Shown here: in pieces, positions 21,355 to 32,698 of the stretch | Layout of the letters: the number at the start of each line of letters is the position of its first letter | Numbering within the stretch: the stretch's first letter is position 1 | Assembly (NCBI RefSeq): GCF_000699445.3 | Contig: NC_067198.1 | Coordinates: 40,603,691 to 40,667,690 of the forward strand | Source: Schistosoma haematobium | Lineage: Eukaryota > Platyhelminthes > Trematoda > Strigeidida > Schistosomatidae | DNA: 64,000 nt | Direction of reading: 5' to 3' | The notes under the pieces: generated by a model | The model's database searches: none | Seen by the model: only the letters and a program-made list of their open reading frames with translations | What the model was told of the DNA's origin: nothing | Program-made: the position numbers and the translations under genes

Positions 21355-21625
21355 GTTGTGTGCTACTGATGTCGATAGATATAAGTAATATATATCGTCA
21401 ATCGAAAGTGAAATGCCTGGAGGCAGAAGGTTAAGAAGATCGAAGAAAGAGAATGAGAACAAAGAATGATTGGTGTGGATACGAAAGGACAATAAAGTCT
21501 GAGACGATTGATTGACATTTTGTAAATGGATTATTTACTGTAATAGTACTCAGATTTTACTGACATGTTCTGTAATTTTGTAATTAAATACATGCGATCG
21601 TCCCATTTGTGTTCTCGTTCACTAC
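21355..21625 (+). repeat. Repeat E copy
   Basis: Begins gtgtgctactgatgtcgata and ends gtgttctcgttcactac; the most complete repeat E copy here. Confidence 0.82.
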
Positions 21626-21664
21626 AAGATCATCTGAATATTTCGCAACTAGACAAAAATAGTT

Positions 21665-21950
21665 GTATCAGAAATGGTTTTGTGGATATTATAGTAATAT
21701 TAATAGTTGATATCATGAGTCAATTGAAGATAGACCTCCATGGAAAACCTAGAACCATTAGACGGCTGTTTCGTCCTATTGTGGGACTCGTCAGCAGTGC
21801 GCATCCACGATCCTACCTCACAAGATTCTAACCCAGAACTCATCAGTTTCACGAGTAAACGCTTAACCTCTAGACCATTGAGCTGGCCAGCATCCAACGG
21901 TGTTAATGTCTAACTTCAACTAAACCATGAAATTGAGCGATACATCCATA
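21665..21950 (-). mobile_element. SINE-B copy
   Basis: Minus-strand tail (21665-21755), hammerhead (21755-21800), head (gggttagaatctt type B box) and the start of the spacer, to about 21950. Confidence 0.83.
21755..21800 (-). ncRNA. Hammerhead ribozyme motif, SINE-B type
   Basis: Core CTGACGA (21788-21794, minus strand), stem II GTCC/GGAC perfect with loop CACAATA, GAAA, stem III A-U and C-G with loop AGCC, GUC triplet. Stem I GCACTG against TAATGG has one A-C mismatch and one G-U. Confidence 0.6.
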
Positions 21951-22317
21951 ATTATCATACATAATGCATGATATCTAATAGTTCTATAATCTTTCTTTAA
22001 TAGATTCATCACACTAATAGTTTCTCACTTCAAATATTCATTGAATATACTACATTTCATACTTATTACATCAAGTATTTTTTACCATCCAACTAAAACC
22101 TTAACAAACAAAACTATTCTAAACACTACTTTCTTCTCAAAATGAATAATCAATCTTTTATTCATGGATCCAAAAAAAAACAAAAAAAGAAAAAAGAAAA
22201 AGAAAAATGAAGTCTAGTAACTAATACATATTGAATTCATTAGACCAATTAAACTATTCATTATTTGTCTGGAATATATAAATGTATGTGTATGTATGTG
22301 GGTGTGTATTGTTCTTC

Positions 22318-22335
22318 TTTCTTTCTTTCTTTCTT
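22318..22335. repeat. (TTTC)n microsatellite
   Basis: Four to five tandem tttc units. Confidence 0.9.
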
Positions 22336-22407
22336 TACATTTTCATTTAAGTATTTCGATTTAAGGGTACTTCTTATTCACAACGACTGAATGTGCTTTG
22401 AAAGAGG

Positions 22408-22408
<1 letters not shown>

Positions 22409-22457
<49 letters not shown>

Positions 22458-22458
22458 T
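22409..22458. repeat. (AT)n microsatellite
   Basis: Alternating AT run of about 43 bp, then acatatatg. Confidence 0.95.
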
Positions 22459-22559
22459 GAAAAGAAGTTTTCTTATGAATGGAGAAACAAAACATAAGAA
22501 AATTATGTTTTTTTCTTTATCAGAATAAGGGTTTATGGAAATTATATAACAATTTTATA

Positions 22560-22698
22560 GATTGAATTCATAAATTGATTTAAATTAAACTACCCTAGAA
22601 AATTTGAAAGTGCTATACAGTTGACAGTAGTCATTGAGATATGATGCACAGTTGTTTCGTCCTTGTATAGGACTCCTCAATAGTATGTATTCACGATA
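22560..22698 (-). mobile_element. SINE-B fragment
   Basis: Minus-strand tail and hammerhead relic; C3 of the core is T. The head is missing because the repeat T tail begins at about 22700. Confidence 0.7.
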
Positions 22699-23009
22699 TA
22701 TTATTATCATTATTATTATTAGCTTTATTCAATATTATACTTTTTGGTACAATATAGAATTCTCAGTGCAAAGTATTTCAACAAGTTTCCGTTTCTTTCT
22801 TCTTGGTCGGTTCTGGCGATAAATATTGAGTGATCGCCAGTTAGATGTTAGCAGTTCAGTAAATGAACATATGAATAATGTACATTCTTTTCGTTGTTTA
22901 TTGCCAGTAACCACATTGTCTCTTATTGAGCTGTTTGTAACTTTGACAACGAAAGGTTGCACAATTTTCAGAAACGCAGCAGAATAGGTTATGCGATTAA
23001 CAGACACAG

Positions 23010-23140
23010 AATCTCGCGGGGAGCGGGATCGTGAGTACGCACTGCTGAGGAGTCCCATACTAGGATGAAACGGCTGTCCAGTGCTTTCAGGTTTCCAACG
23101 GTGGTCTAACATCAACTGATTCATGATCTCAATCAAAAAT
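23010..23140 (+). mobile_element. SINE-B copy, head-truncated
   Basis: Starts at gaatctcgcggggagcggg (distal B-box side), carries an intact hammerhead motif, and ends with the tail. Confidence 0.8.
23039..23084 (+). ncRNA. Hammerhead ribozyme motif, SINE-B type, intact
   Basis: Stem I GCACTG (23039-23044) pairs perfectly with CAGTGC (23079-23084). Core CTGAGGA is at 23045-23051. Stem II GTCC (23052-23055) pairs with GGAT (23063-23066), with one G-U. GAAA is at 23067-23070. Stem III A70-T77 and C71-G76 closes loop GGCT. The predicted cut is after C23078 in a GTC triplet. Position 7 is G, less common than U but allowed. Confidence 0.75.
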
Positions 23141-23205
23141 AGATAACTTGTTGAAATGTCTAGATGGCAGGAACAGGTAGCCCAGATGCTCAAGCATGCC
23201 GCTTG

Positions 23206-23800
23206 TAATTTTTATTGTCTATTATTATACATAGTTACAGACTAATAAAGAATTGAAATGTTTCCTTTTTTTTTTGTTTTATAGTAAAATTCAATTTCTC
23301 TTCAGTCAGTAAAACAAAAGAAAACAAAAAAGTTTTGACATTTTAAATGGAATTTACTATTCAGTACTTTGTATAAGTTAGATGAATTAAAAATGACTAG
23401 TGGTTAATCAGAACAAAACTATAATATCTGTATGGCATTCATAGTAAAATAGTTAGTAATTATAGTTGTGTTATGTGAACTAATTGTGAAGTTCATTTAG
23501 AATGAATGTTATTCAAATACGGTGTTGTCACTTGGCAAGGTTAATAACCTACTGGGATCAGTGACTATTTCAATGACTGTTAGTAATGTTTTTTTCTTAT
23601 CTGCAATATTTTGTACATAAAAGCATCTATTCTACTGCACAGCTGTCTTGTAGATTGATATAAGTTCAATTGGGAGATTTATGTCTCTTAGGTAGCCCTC
23701 TATCAACCACATTGTATGATTGTAGATCTTCTATCTAGCAAAATTCTCTTCTTACATTCTAACAATCGAAAACGCTTTCATCAAATCATACAACTATTAT
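23206..23800. other. Unassigned intergenic sequence
   Basis: AT-rich; nothing recognised. Confidence 0.5.
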
Positions 23801-23807
23801 GATTGTG

Positions 23808-24243
23808 AATGCCCACAAATGCTCTGGTACGGCCAAGAATGGGGAGAGTTCACTCTCCCTCTCCAAATGCTTTCAAGTGGCCATGTGCATACAACCACTA
23901 ACAGGGAAGTCCTACTCACTGCCTTCTCGTGGTGAAGATGTTGTTCGCGAAATTGAGAGGAAGGAAAGCAAATGTCCGGAGCTTTATCCGGGACGGTGGA
24001 TACGAGAATCCAACTAAGGGAGTTGGGAAACCCTGATTCCAAACCAATGGTGCATATGGGCCCTAGTACTCTGAAAGAACAAATGGCGTATGGACGAGTG
24101 TGGGCTTCTAAGTAAACCACCTGCCACGGTTCGGACACCCGGCTAGTATCCCAGCCCTCACACAAATCGGAAGATTTATATGGCGCATATCTATTTGGCG
24201 CCTCCTTGTACCAATGTTTTTGTGTTTAAATAGACAAATAAAT
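23808..24243 (+). repeat. Repeat F copy
   Basis: Runs from gcccacaaatgctctggtac to gtttaaatagacaaataaat, the same landmarks as the 4.8 kb copy. Confidence 0.8.
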
Positions 24244-25244
24244 AAGTATGTTTGTTTACCATTTGCTGAGTTATTTATTGAAGACCAACTATTTTGTTGC
24301 ACCACTGATGAACTAAAAAGTTGGTTTGCAGCAAGCTCATATTCAGATAACCAATATGATGATGAAATTTCATAATAAAACAAAGCCTAAAGCCTATCGC
24401 TACAAATCCAAATTTGTTTGAATAACAGTCACTCTGAAGCTATTCATGATCAATTCGAATATCAGTTTTGCTGAATACAAATGCAGATTTTGTTGAACAT
24501 CAAACTACTACATCAAAATGATTAGATAATTCCCGATTTCTGCATTATGGTAGCGACTATATATGATGATTTGCAACTAGTTTACCATTGAGGCTTGAAA
24601 TAAAGAGCTTAGTTTTTGTAACTTATTGACATATATTTATTTTGAAAATAATAATTACCAAATTCATGCCAGTTTACAAGCATGATCAACTTCATATAAA
24701 TAGTTAAATTAAATATACAGAACAAATATGTGATATAAGATAGTTTCAAGTTTACCAGTTCAATAAATTGCTTGGATAGTACATTTATGGCATATATTAC
24801 AACAATGGATAGCCTGTTGATTTATGAATGGTACTTTCAAGGTCATTTCCTGTGCCATAACCAATTAATTATAATCATGTACAACTAGAGAAAGTAAATT
24901 GGAAATAACGAAAGCAATAATTACTTTGACCATTCAGTCAGTCAGGTCTATCATAATGCATGTGTCATGTGACTCAGTGATATACTGTTCATGTCAGATA
25001 TTATTCAAATTAGTTAGCGCTGCCAAGGTCGGTTTCAACGTAAAGTAACAACAGGTAGGTGGTTTTACTTAATGGCTTCTGTAAACATTTAGAGTTCCTA
25101 TAGTCTCACATGTGGAATAAGATACACATACAAGTGCATTTTTGGAGGCGCAGTAAGCATCAGTGCAGCAAACAGAGTATGGGAGTGATTTTATCTTGCA
25201 GATAGATTGTGGTGGATTATTTCGGAGGCTGGAAAATTTACAGG
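24244..25244. other. Unassigned intergenic sequence
   Basis: About 1 kb of AT-rich sequence with no recognised gene or shared repeat. Confidence 0.5.
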
Positions 25245-25540
25245 ATGTAACGTCTCTGACTGTGAAGCTGGGTGATATGGGATCGAATCCGTCAGGGAGC
25301 ACCAGTTCCATCAAGATTACAGGTACACCTTGCTGACGAGTGCCAGGTAGGACGAAACATAGGTCCAGGGTTTCCTGTTGACTACCTCCAACCATCATCT
25401 TATCTCAACATAGTGACGCAATGTCGAGTCACTTAGACTAGTGGCCATATTGCAACTTGGTCGATATGACTCGATCTGCACTAAGAAGGACCTGACATCT
25501 ATCTAATTAACCACCACCCAGTGATCAATCAATTGTATAA
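25245..25540 (+). mobile_element. SINE-C copy
   Basis: tRNA-like part (aacgtctctgactgtgaagc, gggatcgaatcc), the hammerhead motif, then a tail with ctgttgactacctccaac and caccacccagtgatcaatc. The first part of the head is missing. Confidence 0.8.
25327..25371 (+). ncRNA. Hammerhead ribozyme motif, SINE-C type
   Basis: Core CTGACGA (25333-25339), GAAA (25354-25357), stem III A-U and C-G with loop ATAG, GTC triplet, stem I ACCTTG/CAGGGT. Stem II GTGC/GGAC has one G-G mismatch, so activity is doubtful. Confidence 0.55.
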
Positions 25541-25659
25541 AGATTTAGCTGTATTAAGCACCAGCTGCCATTTCTAGCACCACTGTGCTACCTTTTTAGG
25601 CTTTATGCTGATGTAATTTTGCACATTTTTTCAACTCATGAAGAAAAATGAATACACTA

Positions 25660-25935
25660 CTTAAAGATCATCTGGATACAGAATGGGCTTACTCACACAA
25701 AAACATTCACAATAAAACCCAGAAAGAGCAAAAGGCCTAAGACACTACCTTGTATTACTCCAATTCTTTCATGGACAGCGTTCGATAAAGAAGGGTTGAT
25801 TTTTACTAATTGGTGTCAGTGGCTGAAAAAAGAATTCAACCAAATAAGCAGAAGGTTTGGGACTCCGAAAGATGCAAAGTTATCTATAAGAAGTTGGTGG
25901 TTAACCATGTCGAAGGCATGTCAAAGTATAGACTA
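25660..25935 (-). pseudogene. Non-LTR retrotransposon reverse transcriptase fragment (Jockey/CR1-like), decayed
   Basis: Translating the minus strand from about 25922 gives HAFDMVNHQLLIDNF, GVPNLLLIWLNSFFS, then a stop, then IGVIQGSVLGLLLF. These line up with the RT blocks AFD-VnH, the linker and GvpQGSvLGplLF. A decayed IQMI stands where YADD is expected. This is clearly not RTE: the blocks are of the Jockey/CR1/Perere kind. It contains at least two stops and is dead. No open frame of useful length covers it. Confidence 0.7.
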
Positions 25936-26110
25936 TATATCCTTGGTTACGTTGAGAAAAGACTAAATTACTAATTTCCAAGCATGTGAAGGAGATAGAT
26001 TTCATTGAGTTACTAGTCACGCACATGATTCTCAAAGCAGTACCATTAAGGAATTCTTTACCATTCTCAAAAATACCACTGACAAGGTCTGCCATAGTTT
26101 TAAAGTCGTA
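25936..26110 (-). pseudogene. Possible upstream extension of the same RT fragment
   Basis: A 64-codon minus-strand frame (25901-26095) ends in NQGYIVYTLTCL just before the AFD block, resembling the strand before catalytic block A. The remainder is too decayed to place. Confidence 0.35.
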
Positions 26111-26319
26111 TATAAAAGTGCTATTATGCAGGATGCATGGTATGTCAACATTTTGAGTTGTTTTAACGCATTTATAGAAAAGGAGAATTCAGTTTTATAC
26201 TTTTGAGTTAGTATTAAATGCTAACAGTTCCTCATTAATGGCTTTTAACTTGTGCTTCTCTTAAATTTGGTTAAAGTGTATGTGATGTGTTTAGAAGTTT
26301 GGATTGAGATTTCTTCCAA

Positions 26320-26560
26320 GGCTTATCAGTAATGTAAAAGGAAGTGATGTACAAATACTTAGGATTCGTACTCATGTGAGCCATTTTCAGAGAAACTATC
26401 AGCGTAGCTACTAAGATCTTATACGACTATCGTATATACACAGATTGATTTCTGAGTAGTGATCAACCGCATGCTTGTTATGTTACATTATGGTCAAATT
26501 ATCTCATCGCATTTGACTATTATTCTAATGTTTACATCATCCGAAACAAGACTCGAGAAG
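26320..26560 (+). pseudogene. Possible RT C-terminal remnant on the opposite strand
   Basis: Plus-strand translation gives EVMYKYLGFVL near 26341, a match in kind to the kYLG block that follows the palm in non-LTR RTs, then a stop-broken frame. Weak evidence. Confidence 0.3.
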
Positions 26561-27410
26561 GTATACTAGTCTCAATAACCTGAAAATAGCTATATTTCCA
26601 GTCATACATTTGTATTTTTTATTATTACTTCTAGCATGTGTTATTTAATCCTACCAAGGTTTCTAAGTTTAGTTAATTGCATAAATTGAAATTTATCCAG
26701 TGACATATATATATATCATAGTTGTAAGAATACGTTTATCTAGATTGTTCGATCAGATTACTTACTGGAGCTAACAGCAAATGCTTATAGGTAAAAGGAA
26801 TTAAATAAAACAAGAACTTATCTGTCTTAAGTATTATTATCATTATCTCTATTATATAAAACTTTTTTCGGATACATAATTAACTAACAGATTTGTATTT
26901 CTGTCATATCTAAAGCTAAGATTCTTATCATACCGCGAACACTAGAACCTTCTAAGTTGCAAATTACAAGAAAGAAGACAAGTGAATGGAATGCTATTCC
27001 ACAACAGTGTCAAATATGGTATAAAACTGTCAGGTATTCATAATTTTTAGTAAAACCCAAATCATCATTATAGTCCTCTAATCCGTATACAAGGGGGTTA
27101 TTAGCATTTATCTAATAGGGAAGCTACGTGTAGGAATTCTGGAATATTCTTCCAAAGGATGATTGGATGCAATATCCCCGTCTCTTTCTGAGCTTCTTAA
27201 CGCTTCTTCGAGTTCAACTGTGGGCCGTCCTCACAATATCTTTTTAAGTAATCATTTAAAAAACATTCTTGCATTTCATTAAATATCGCTTGTATATAAC
27301 AAGTTAAAGAAGTGTTGACTACAAACCACCTTTCACCTATAAAAAGAACATTTTATATTTAGGTAAATAACAAGTGTTCTGTTTTTATCTAACCATCATC
27401 ATAACTATTA
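26561..27410. other. Unassigned intergenic sequence
   Basis: No gene or shared repeat recognised. Confidence 0.5.
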
Positions 27411-27411
27411 T

Positions 27412-27600
27412 AAACAAAGATGGTTGGTGGCTAACAGTGGAAATCAAGACGCGCATTTTATCCTGTTTGGGACTCATCAGCTGGATGCACCTGCACTCCG
27501 GGACACGAACCCAGTACTGTTCGTTTCAAACGTCATCACGTTATCCACTGGGTCGTGATAGCCAATTGCTAATGCAATGGGGTGAAGTTTAAATTCATTC
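27412..27600 (-). mobile_element. Sm-alpha-like SINE
   Basis: Minus-strand start near ttaaacttcaccccattgca, a tRNA-like part with gggttcgtgtccc, then a hammerhead relic. Core CTGATGA and stem I are kept, but GAAA reads AAAA (G12 to A), which should abolish cleavage. Confidence 0.82.
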
Positions 27601-27965
27601 AATGGTAAGATTCAAACAAACAATACCAAATGAATTCATCATCACAACCATTCATCTTGACCGAAAAAAATCATCTTATTTGTCGTCATATAACAGGTAC
27701 GGTTTACTCACGAGTCAATGAATTCTTTATCTTCATCAGTCACAATTACATGTACTGTAAAGTGTAAATGACAAAGAAAATTAACAGCAATAAACATTTG
27801 CAGATTCATATAATGAAAATCAATCTCTATAGTTTATATCACATCTTAAGTCGTTTACATAATTAACAAACATAAACGTTTTAAATGAATTATTTGATTG
27901 TGACCAAATGTAAATATCATTACACTTGTTCAACTAACCTAATATGTATTTCATTTAAGATATTT
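27601..27965. other. Unassigned intergenic sequence
   Basis: AT-rich; nothing recognised. Confidence 0.5.
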
Positions 27966-27967
27966 GA

Positions 27968-28868
27968 TATGACAAGTAATGATGGCGGCCTGTTTGAATA
28001 TCTCAGCTACTTGTTCCTGCAATCTAGATATTTCAACAAGTTATGTGTTTTCTTGTTTGTTTCAACAGATCATTATATCAATTATTTACATAAGCTATTC
28101 AGATGCGTTCATGAAAAGTTTACGACATTTCACTGTAGAAGTTACAAAAGAGCACAATCGGAGACATCATGATGGTTGGCAATATGCATTAAAAAGAATG
28201 AATAATCAGTTGTCCACTTCTATAATACAAATATTCATGTTATAACATGTGAACACCGATTAGAGGGCAACGGATTATCGACCGGACCAAGGACGCGTAA
28301 AACGCGTGCGAGCAGCCTAGAGTTCTGATTGGTCCTGCTTTCCGCCTAGCCCAGCCAGTTAAGTCCAGAACGCCAATCTCAGCCTCTGCAATATGAATCA
28401 TTACATTTCAAACATACTGAGTTTATATACCAATCAAACCGACCACAACGTACCAATAAAATATGAAACAACATTTGTACAAGAATTAGCCAAATGTGGC
28501 TGTGAATGATGGAGGTAGTAATTAATATACTGGGTATAACTCAAGAATGGAAAAACGCATAATAATAGTCTATGGGGTCGAAGTAAAGCTTATAATAAGA
28601 GGAATATGAATATGCATAGTTTATTTAATTAATAATTATACAATAGAAATATACGTTTAGTATTGGTCCATCAATAGACCCCAAAAGTTACCATTCATTA
28701 TTCTTGTCGGGACATAACAATTTAACTGGAGATCACTCAATTTTTATCGTCAATATCGATCAAGAAATAAGAAACAGAGACTCAGTGAAATACTATGCTC
28801 TGAGTATTCTATATTGTACCGAAAATCTAATATTGAATAAAGCTAATAATAATGATAACGATGATTTA
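27968..28868 (+). repeat. Repeat T copy with a solo LTR inserted
   Basis: Left part 27968-28237 (ggctacttgttcctgc equivalents, tttcaacaagttatgtg) and right part 28720-28868, ending attgaataaagctaataata. The LTR at 28238-28719 interrupts it. Confidence 0.78.
28238..28719 (-). mobile_element. Solo LTR (482 bp), minus orientation
   Basis: Read on the minus strand it starts TGTTATGTCCCG and ends with GTTATAACA. Flanks attca (28233-28237) and attta (28720-28724) are a five-base duplication with one difference. The inner part (ggactTaactggctgggcta equivalents, tggtatataaac TATA-like box) is shared with the LTRs at 37.3 and 45.1 kb, so these are related subfamilies of one LTR family, probably gypsy-like. 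Confidence 0.8.
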
Positions 28869-29021
28869 ATCATTTAGGTTGTGTATGATATATCAAAATT
28901 GATATTTTCCAATCATGAATGACATGTATTCATGTCTTAAGGAAAATTATACATGTTTATAGTATTTTCACGTAATAAGCTATTGAATTATTATTGTTAA
29001 ATACAACTTGATCCAATAAAT

Positions 29022-29260
29022 TTTTGATTGAAATCATGAATTGATTGATGTTAGAGCACCATTGAAAACCTGGAAGTATTGAACGGCCATTTTATTCTAT
29101 TCTCAGATTCCTCGGCAGTGCGCATCCATGATCCCGCCTCGCGAGATTCGAAACCATGGTTTTTTGTCTTGCGCGTGAACGCTTAACCTCTAAACTACTG
29201 AGGTGGCCGGTATCCTATGGTGTACAAAGTCAGCCAATTCACAAACGTTTGGGACTGTCT
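29022..29260 (-). mobile_element. SINE-B copy, degenerate
   Basis: Minus-strand tail, decayed hammerhead and head; the A-box part ctcagtagtttagaggttaa is visible as its complement near 29190. Confidence 0.8.
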
Positions 29261-29374
29261 TCCGTTGTACTGAGGTAGATACCTGTCTCTACCCGACAGG
29301 GATTGAGCTGGTCACGGTTTAAAAGGTAAGATAAATTTCAAGGACTGGAAAAGCAAAGGTTGCACTTCTATAGT

Positions 29375-29872
29375 TCAAGAATATACGCAACTCAAAGCAA
29401 CCGTCTATCAAGCAATATCAAAGTTACAACCTTCAATACGAACATCAAGACTGTCCTACTATATGGAGCTGAAATGTGGTGAACTACTACAACCATCATC
29501 AAGAAGGTACAAGTACTTATAAATAGATGTCGACGTAAGATATTCAACATGCACTGGCCGGATACCATCAGCAACAGCCTGCTGTGGGAGAGAACAAACA
29601 AGCTTCCAGCTGAAGAGGAAAGGACAATAGGATTTACATTACGCAAATCACCAAACTACATCACGAGATAAGCCCTAACTTGAAATGTTGAAGTGAATCG
29701 GGAAAGAGGAAAGTCAAAGAACACATTACGTTGGGAATTGGAAATAGATACGAAAAGGATGAATAACAACTGGAAAGAGCTGGAAACGATTGCCCAAGAC
29801 AGAGTTGGATGGATAGTGCTGATGGTTGGCCTATTCTCTTCGACAAGGAGTAACAGGCGTATGTAAGTAAGC
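29375..29872 (+). mobile_element. RTE 3' fragment, subfamily B, 5'-truncated
   Basis: RT C-terminal region from the aactcaaagcaaccg (NSKQL) segment to taacaggcgtatgtaagtaa; stops present. Confidence 0.87.
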
Positions 29873-30345
29873 TTTGAACATTTGAATATATGTATTTATC
29901 TGACTATCAGCTGGTCATTGCAATTTTAACAACCTTGTATTAAATTTTGTGAATCACTTCATATTCTAAAGTAGATTAAGGGAAAGTAATCAATTTCTAG
30001 TTATTTCGATGTATCAAACTTAAAGTTTATTGATGTACACTCAGATTCCGTTGTTGTTTTACTGGCTTTGATGAGATTCTAACAGAATGCTTTTATCTAG
30101 GTGATTCGGAGTACTAGATTAGTCTAACTGAGAATACTTTTATCAAACATTACGTTCTGTTGTCTCATTACGTTTAGATTCTTTGTAATGAATTTCCTTC
30201 TACATAACTAAATTATCAGGAATTGTTTATTTAAAACAAAAAAGGACAAAAAAAGAAGAATATGTAAAAGTTACTTTGTTGATCCTTCATGGAATTCACA
30301 AAAATTAAGTTCGTAATAAATTTTATGTATCAGTATGGAAATTTG
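29873..30345. other. Unassigned intergenic sequence
   Basis: AT-rich; nothing recognised. Confidence 0.5.
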
Positions 30346-30349
30346 TGGA

Positions 30350-30870
30350 GATTGTACTATTTTCACAGTTGAATTCACGAGTCAATCTAAACTCTAGACT
30401 ACCATTGAAAACCTGTAAGAACTTGATGGCCATTTTATCCAAGTAAGGGATTCCTCAGTAGTACACATCCACGATCTCACACGCGGGACTTGAACTCTAG
30501 ACATTAGATTCATGACATCAATTTTTAAAATATTACAATCTCCATAAATCATCAAACCGATAATATTCATGTGCTCATGAGTAACTGGCTTCAAGATGAA
30601 CTTCTTGTAGTTCTAGTAAGAAGCCGTAACTAATGGTGTCCATCAGGATGGAGACAGTTATTCACCTCAAACAATAAATGAACGTTCTCGTAAGATAATG
30701 AATCAACTGAATTTAAACATTAAAACCGTTAAATGCTGGCTCAAAGGTCTAGAGGTTACGTTTTCACATGCAAAACCAAAGGTTCTATGTTTGATTCCCT
30801 CATGCAAGATCTTGGATGCCTACTGTTCAGAAGTACTATGCTAGAACGAAACATTTATCCAATCTTTTGG
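30350..30870. mobile_element. SINE-B remnants in inverted arrangement
   Basis: Minus-strand tail and hammerhead relic (30350-30560), then plus-strand spacer, head (tgctggctcaaaggtctaga) and decayed hammerhead (30570-30870). Both ribozyme relics have lost core bases. Confidence 0.7.
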
Positions 30871-31720
30871 AGTGATCCAGGAAATTTCTTGCATAAGACA
30901 AGCAAGGATCAGGAAGCATTAGGAAGCGTTTCATACAATCAGCGGTCACTTGAAGTTTTAGCCAAAAATATCAAGAAAGTGAAATGTCACATGTAGAGGT
31001 TCAGATTGCTGATTTCTACACTGATACTATGTTTAGTAGCATTCCAGAATCTTCGAGCAACCCAAGGACATTCAAAATATCATAAAAACCCTATATTTTC
31101 TGTATTGAAACGAGCCTCGGAGTAAAGTATTTTTCGTATACTTTGCGTCTTCTCTTTCGTTGTTCAGGTCGCTGTATAGTTCTAGCTTGGCGGTTACAGT
31201 ATAGCTTAGGAAACGAATATAGAGTTCAATTTGCAAGACTTATCACAATCCTTCCAGGTTTTCAATAAAGATTTGACTTAGATCAACTCCTGAATACAAT
31301 TATTAAAATTTTCATTAATTTATATAAACATGCAATTACACTTAATTAACATTCATAATTAGTTAACTAATACAATTATAAAACAGAAAGAAAAGGAAAT
31401 ATGTAACAAAGAATGATAAGACGGATACCTGAGTAGGCTTATACAATCTATTTATAATAGTTAACTAACTATTTGATAAAACAAAGGTGTTATTTAGATG
31501 TATCTTGTTTTTTATTATAAGTAAATAAATTCAATTCAATATTATAAATGCCAGTTTAAAATAATAATTAAACTATAGTAACGTAAATAAATTAGAAAAA
31601 AATATATTTAAGAGAAAAGAAATAAAATAATAATAATAATAACAATAAACAATTTGGTTGCTATGACAACATCTTTTGAAAAAATATTTTCTTGTTTCAT
31701 TCAATTTAGATTATTTTTTT
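30871..31720. other. Unassigned intergenic sequence
   Basis: Includes a less AT-rich part near 31110-31210; no match to other parts of the window and no gene recognised. Confidence 0.45.
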
Positions 31721-31721
31721 T

Positions 31722-32345
31722 GGTACTTACTTATATACGACGGTTACTCTTCGTTGAAGAGAATAGGATGATCACAAGCAATCGCCATCCAACTCTGTCC
31801 TAGGTAATCTTTTACAGCTCTTTCCAGTTATTATTTATCCTTTTCATATCTGCTTTCAATTCTCAACGTAATGTGTTCTTTGACCTTCCACTTTTTCGCT
31901 TCTACTTTAGCATTTCAAGTTAAGGCTTGATTAACGATGCAGTTTGTTAATTTCTGAAATGTACGTCCTGTCCACTTCCAACGTCTCTCCCACAGTAGGT
32001 TATTACTGATGATATCCGGTGAAGGGATGTTGAATATCTTGCGTAAACAACTATTTATAAATACTTGTACCTTCTTGATGATGGTTGTAGTTGTTGTCGA
32101 AGTTTCAGCTCCTTACATTCGGACTGCCTTGACGTTCGTAATGAAGATTGTGACTTTGATATTGGCTGAAAGTTGTTTTGAGTTATATATTTTCTTCAGT
32201 TGTAGGAATTCGACCCTTGCTTTGCCAATCCTCCCTTCACGTCTGCATCTGATCCTTCTTGTTCATCGATGTTGCGTCCTAGGTACGTGAAGTATTCCAC
32301 ATCTTTCAGAGTTTCCCCATCAAGTGTGATTGGGTTGTAGATGTT
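31722..32345 (-). mobile_element. RTE 3' fragment, subfamily B
   Basis: Minus-strand RT C-terminal part from the TLDGETL-type region to the 3' end; broken frame. Confidence 0.86.
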
Positions 32346-32506
32346 ATAGATGTCAAAAGTTCCTATTTCGTTGTCCTATTAATTTAACTCATTTCAAACT
32401 ATCGGTATTTATTCATTTCAATTTAGAGTAGGGGGATGGTCAAAGAAAAATATATTATTTCAGACTGAAGGCCGTTTTTGAATCCCGAGAGCGAGATCGT
32501 GGATGC

Positions 32507-32552
32507 GCACTGCTGAGGAGTCCCACAATAGGATGAAATGGCCGTCCAGTGC
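32507..32552 (+). ncRNA. Hammerhead ribozyme motif, SINE-B type, intact
   Basis: Stem I GCACTG (32507-32512) pairs perfectly with CAGTGC (32547-32552). Core CTGAGGA is at 32513-32519. Stem II GTCC/GGAT has one G-U. GAAA is at 32535-32538. Stem III is A38-T45 plus T39-G44 wobble closing loop GGCC. GTC triplet with a predicted cut after 32546. Confidence 0.7.
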
Positions 32553-32636
32553 TACCAGGTTCTCCATGATGGTCCAGCTTCAATTCACTCATCGATTCAA
32601 CTATAAAGTTACTAAAATCTCCACAAAACCCCTTCT

Positions 32637-32637
32637 C

Positions 32638-32680
<43 letters not shown>

Positions 32681-32698
32681 TAATAGTAATAATAATAA
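32637..32698. repeat. (AAT)n microsatellite inside SINE-B
   Basis: About twenty AAT-type units with a few substitutions, at the junction between tail and spacer. Confidence 0.95.

Larger units (their letters stand above)
22700..23205 (-). repeat. Repeat T copy with SINE-B inserted
   Basis: The (TAA)n-type tail appears at the left as tattattatcattattatta, followed by the ctttattcaatatt end. A SINE-B copy at about 23010-23140 interrupts it before the conserved caggaacaggtagcccag part near 23170. Confidence 0.75.

Noticed and set aside
23797..24165. A 122-codon minus-strand frame
   Set aside because: It lies within repeat F; the frame is not kept in the copies at 4.8, 12.5 and 44.5 kb.
25245..25540. 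CRISPR-like or other prokaryotic repeat system
   Set aside because: No regularly spaced short direct repeats; introns, SINEs and retroelements all point to a eukaryote.
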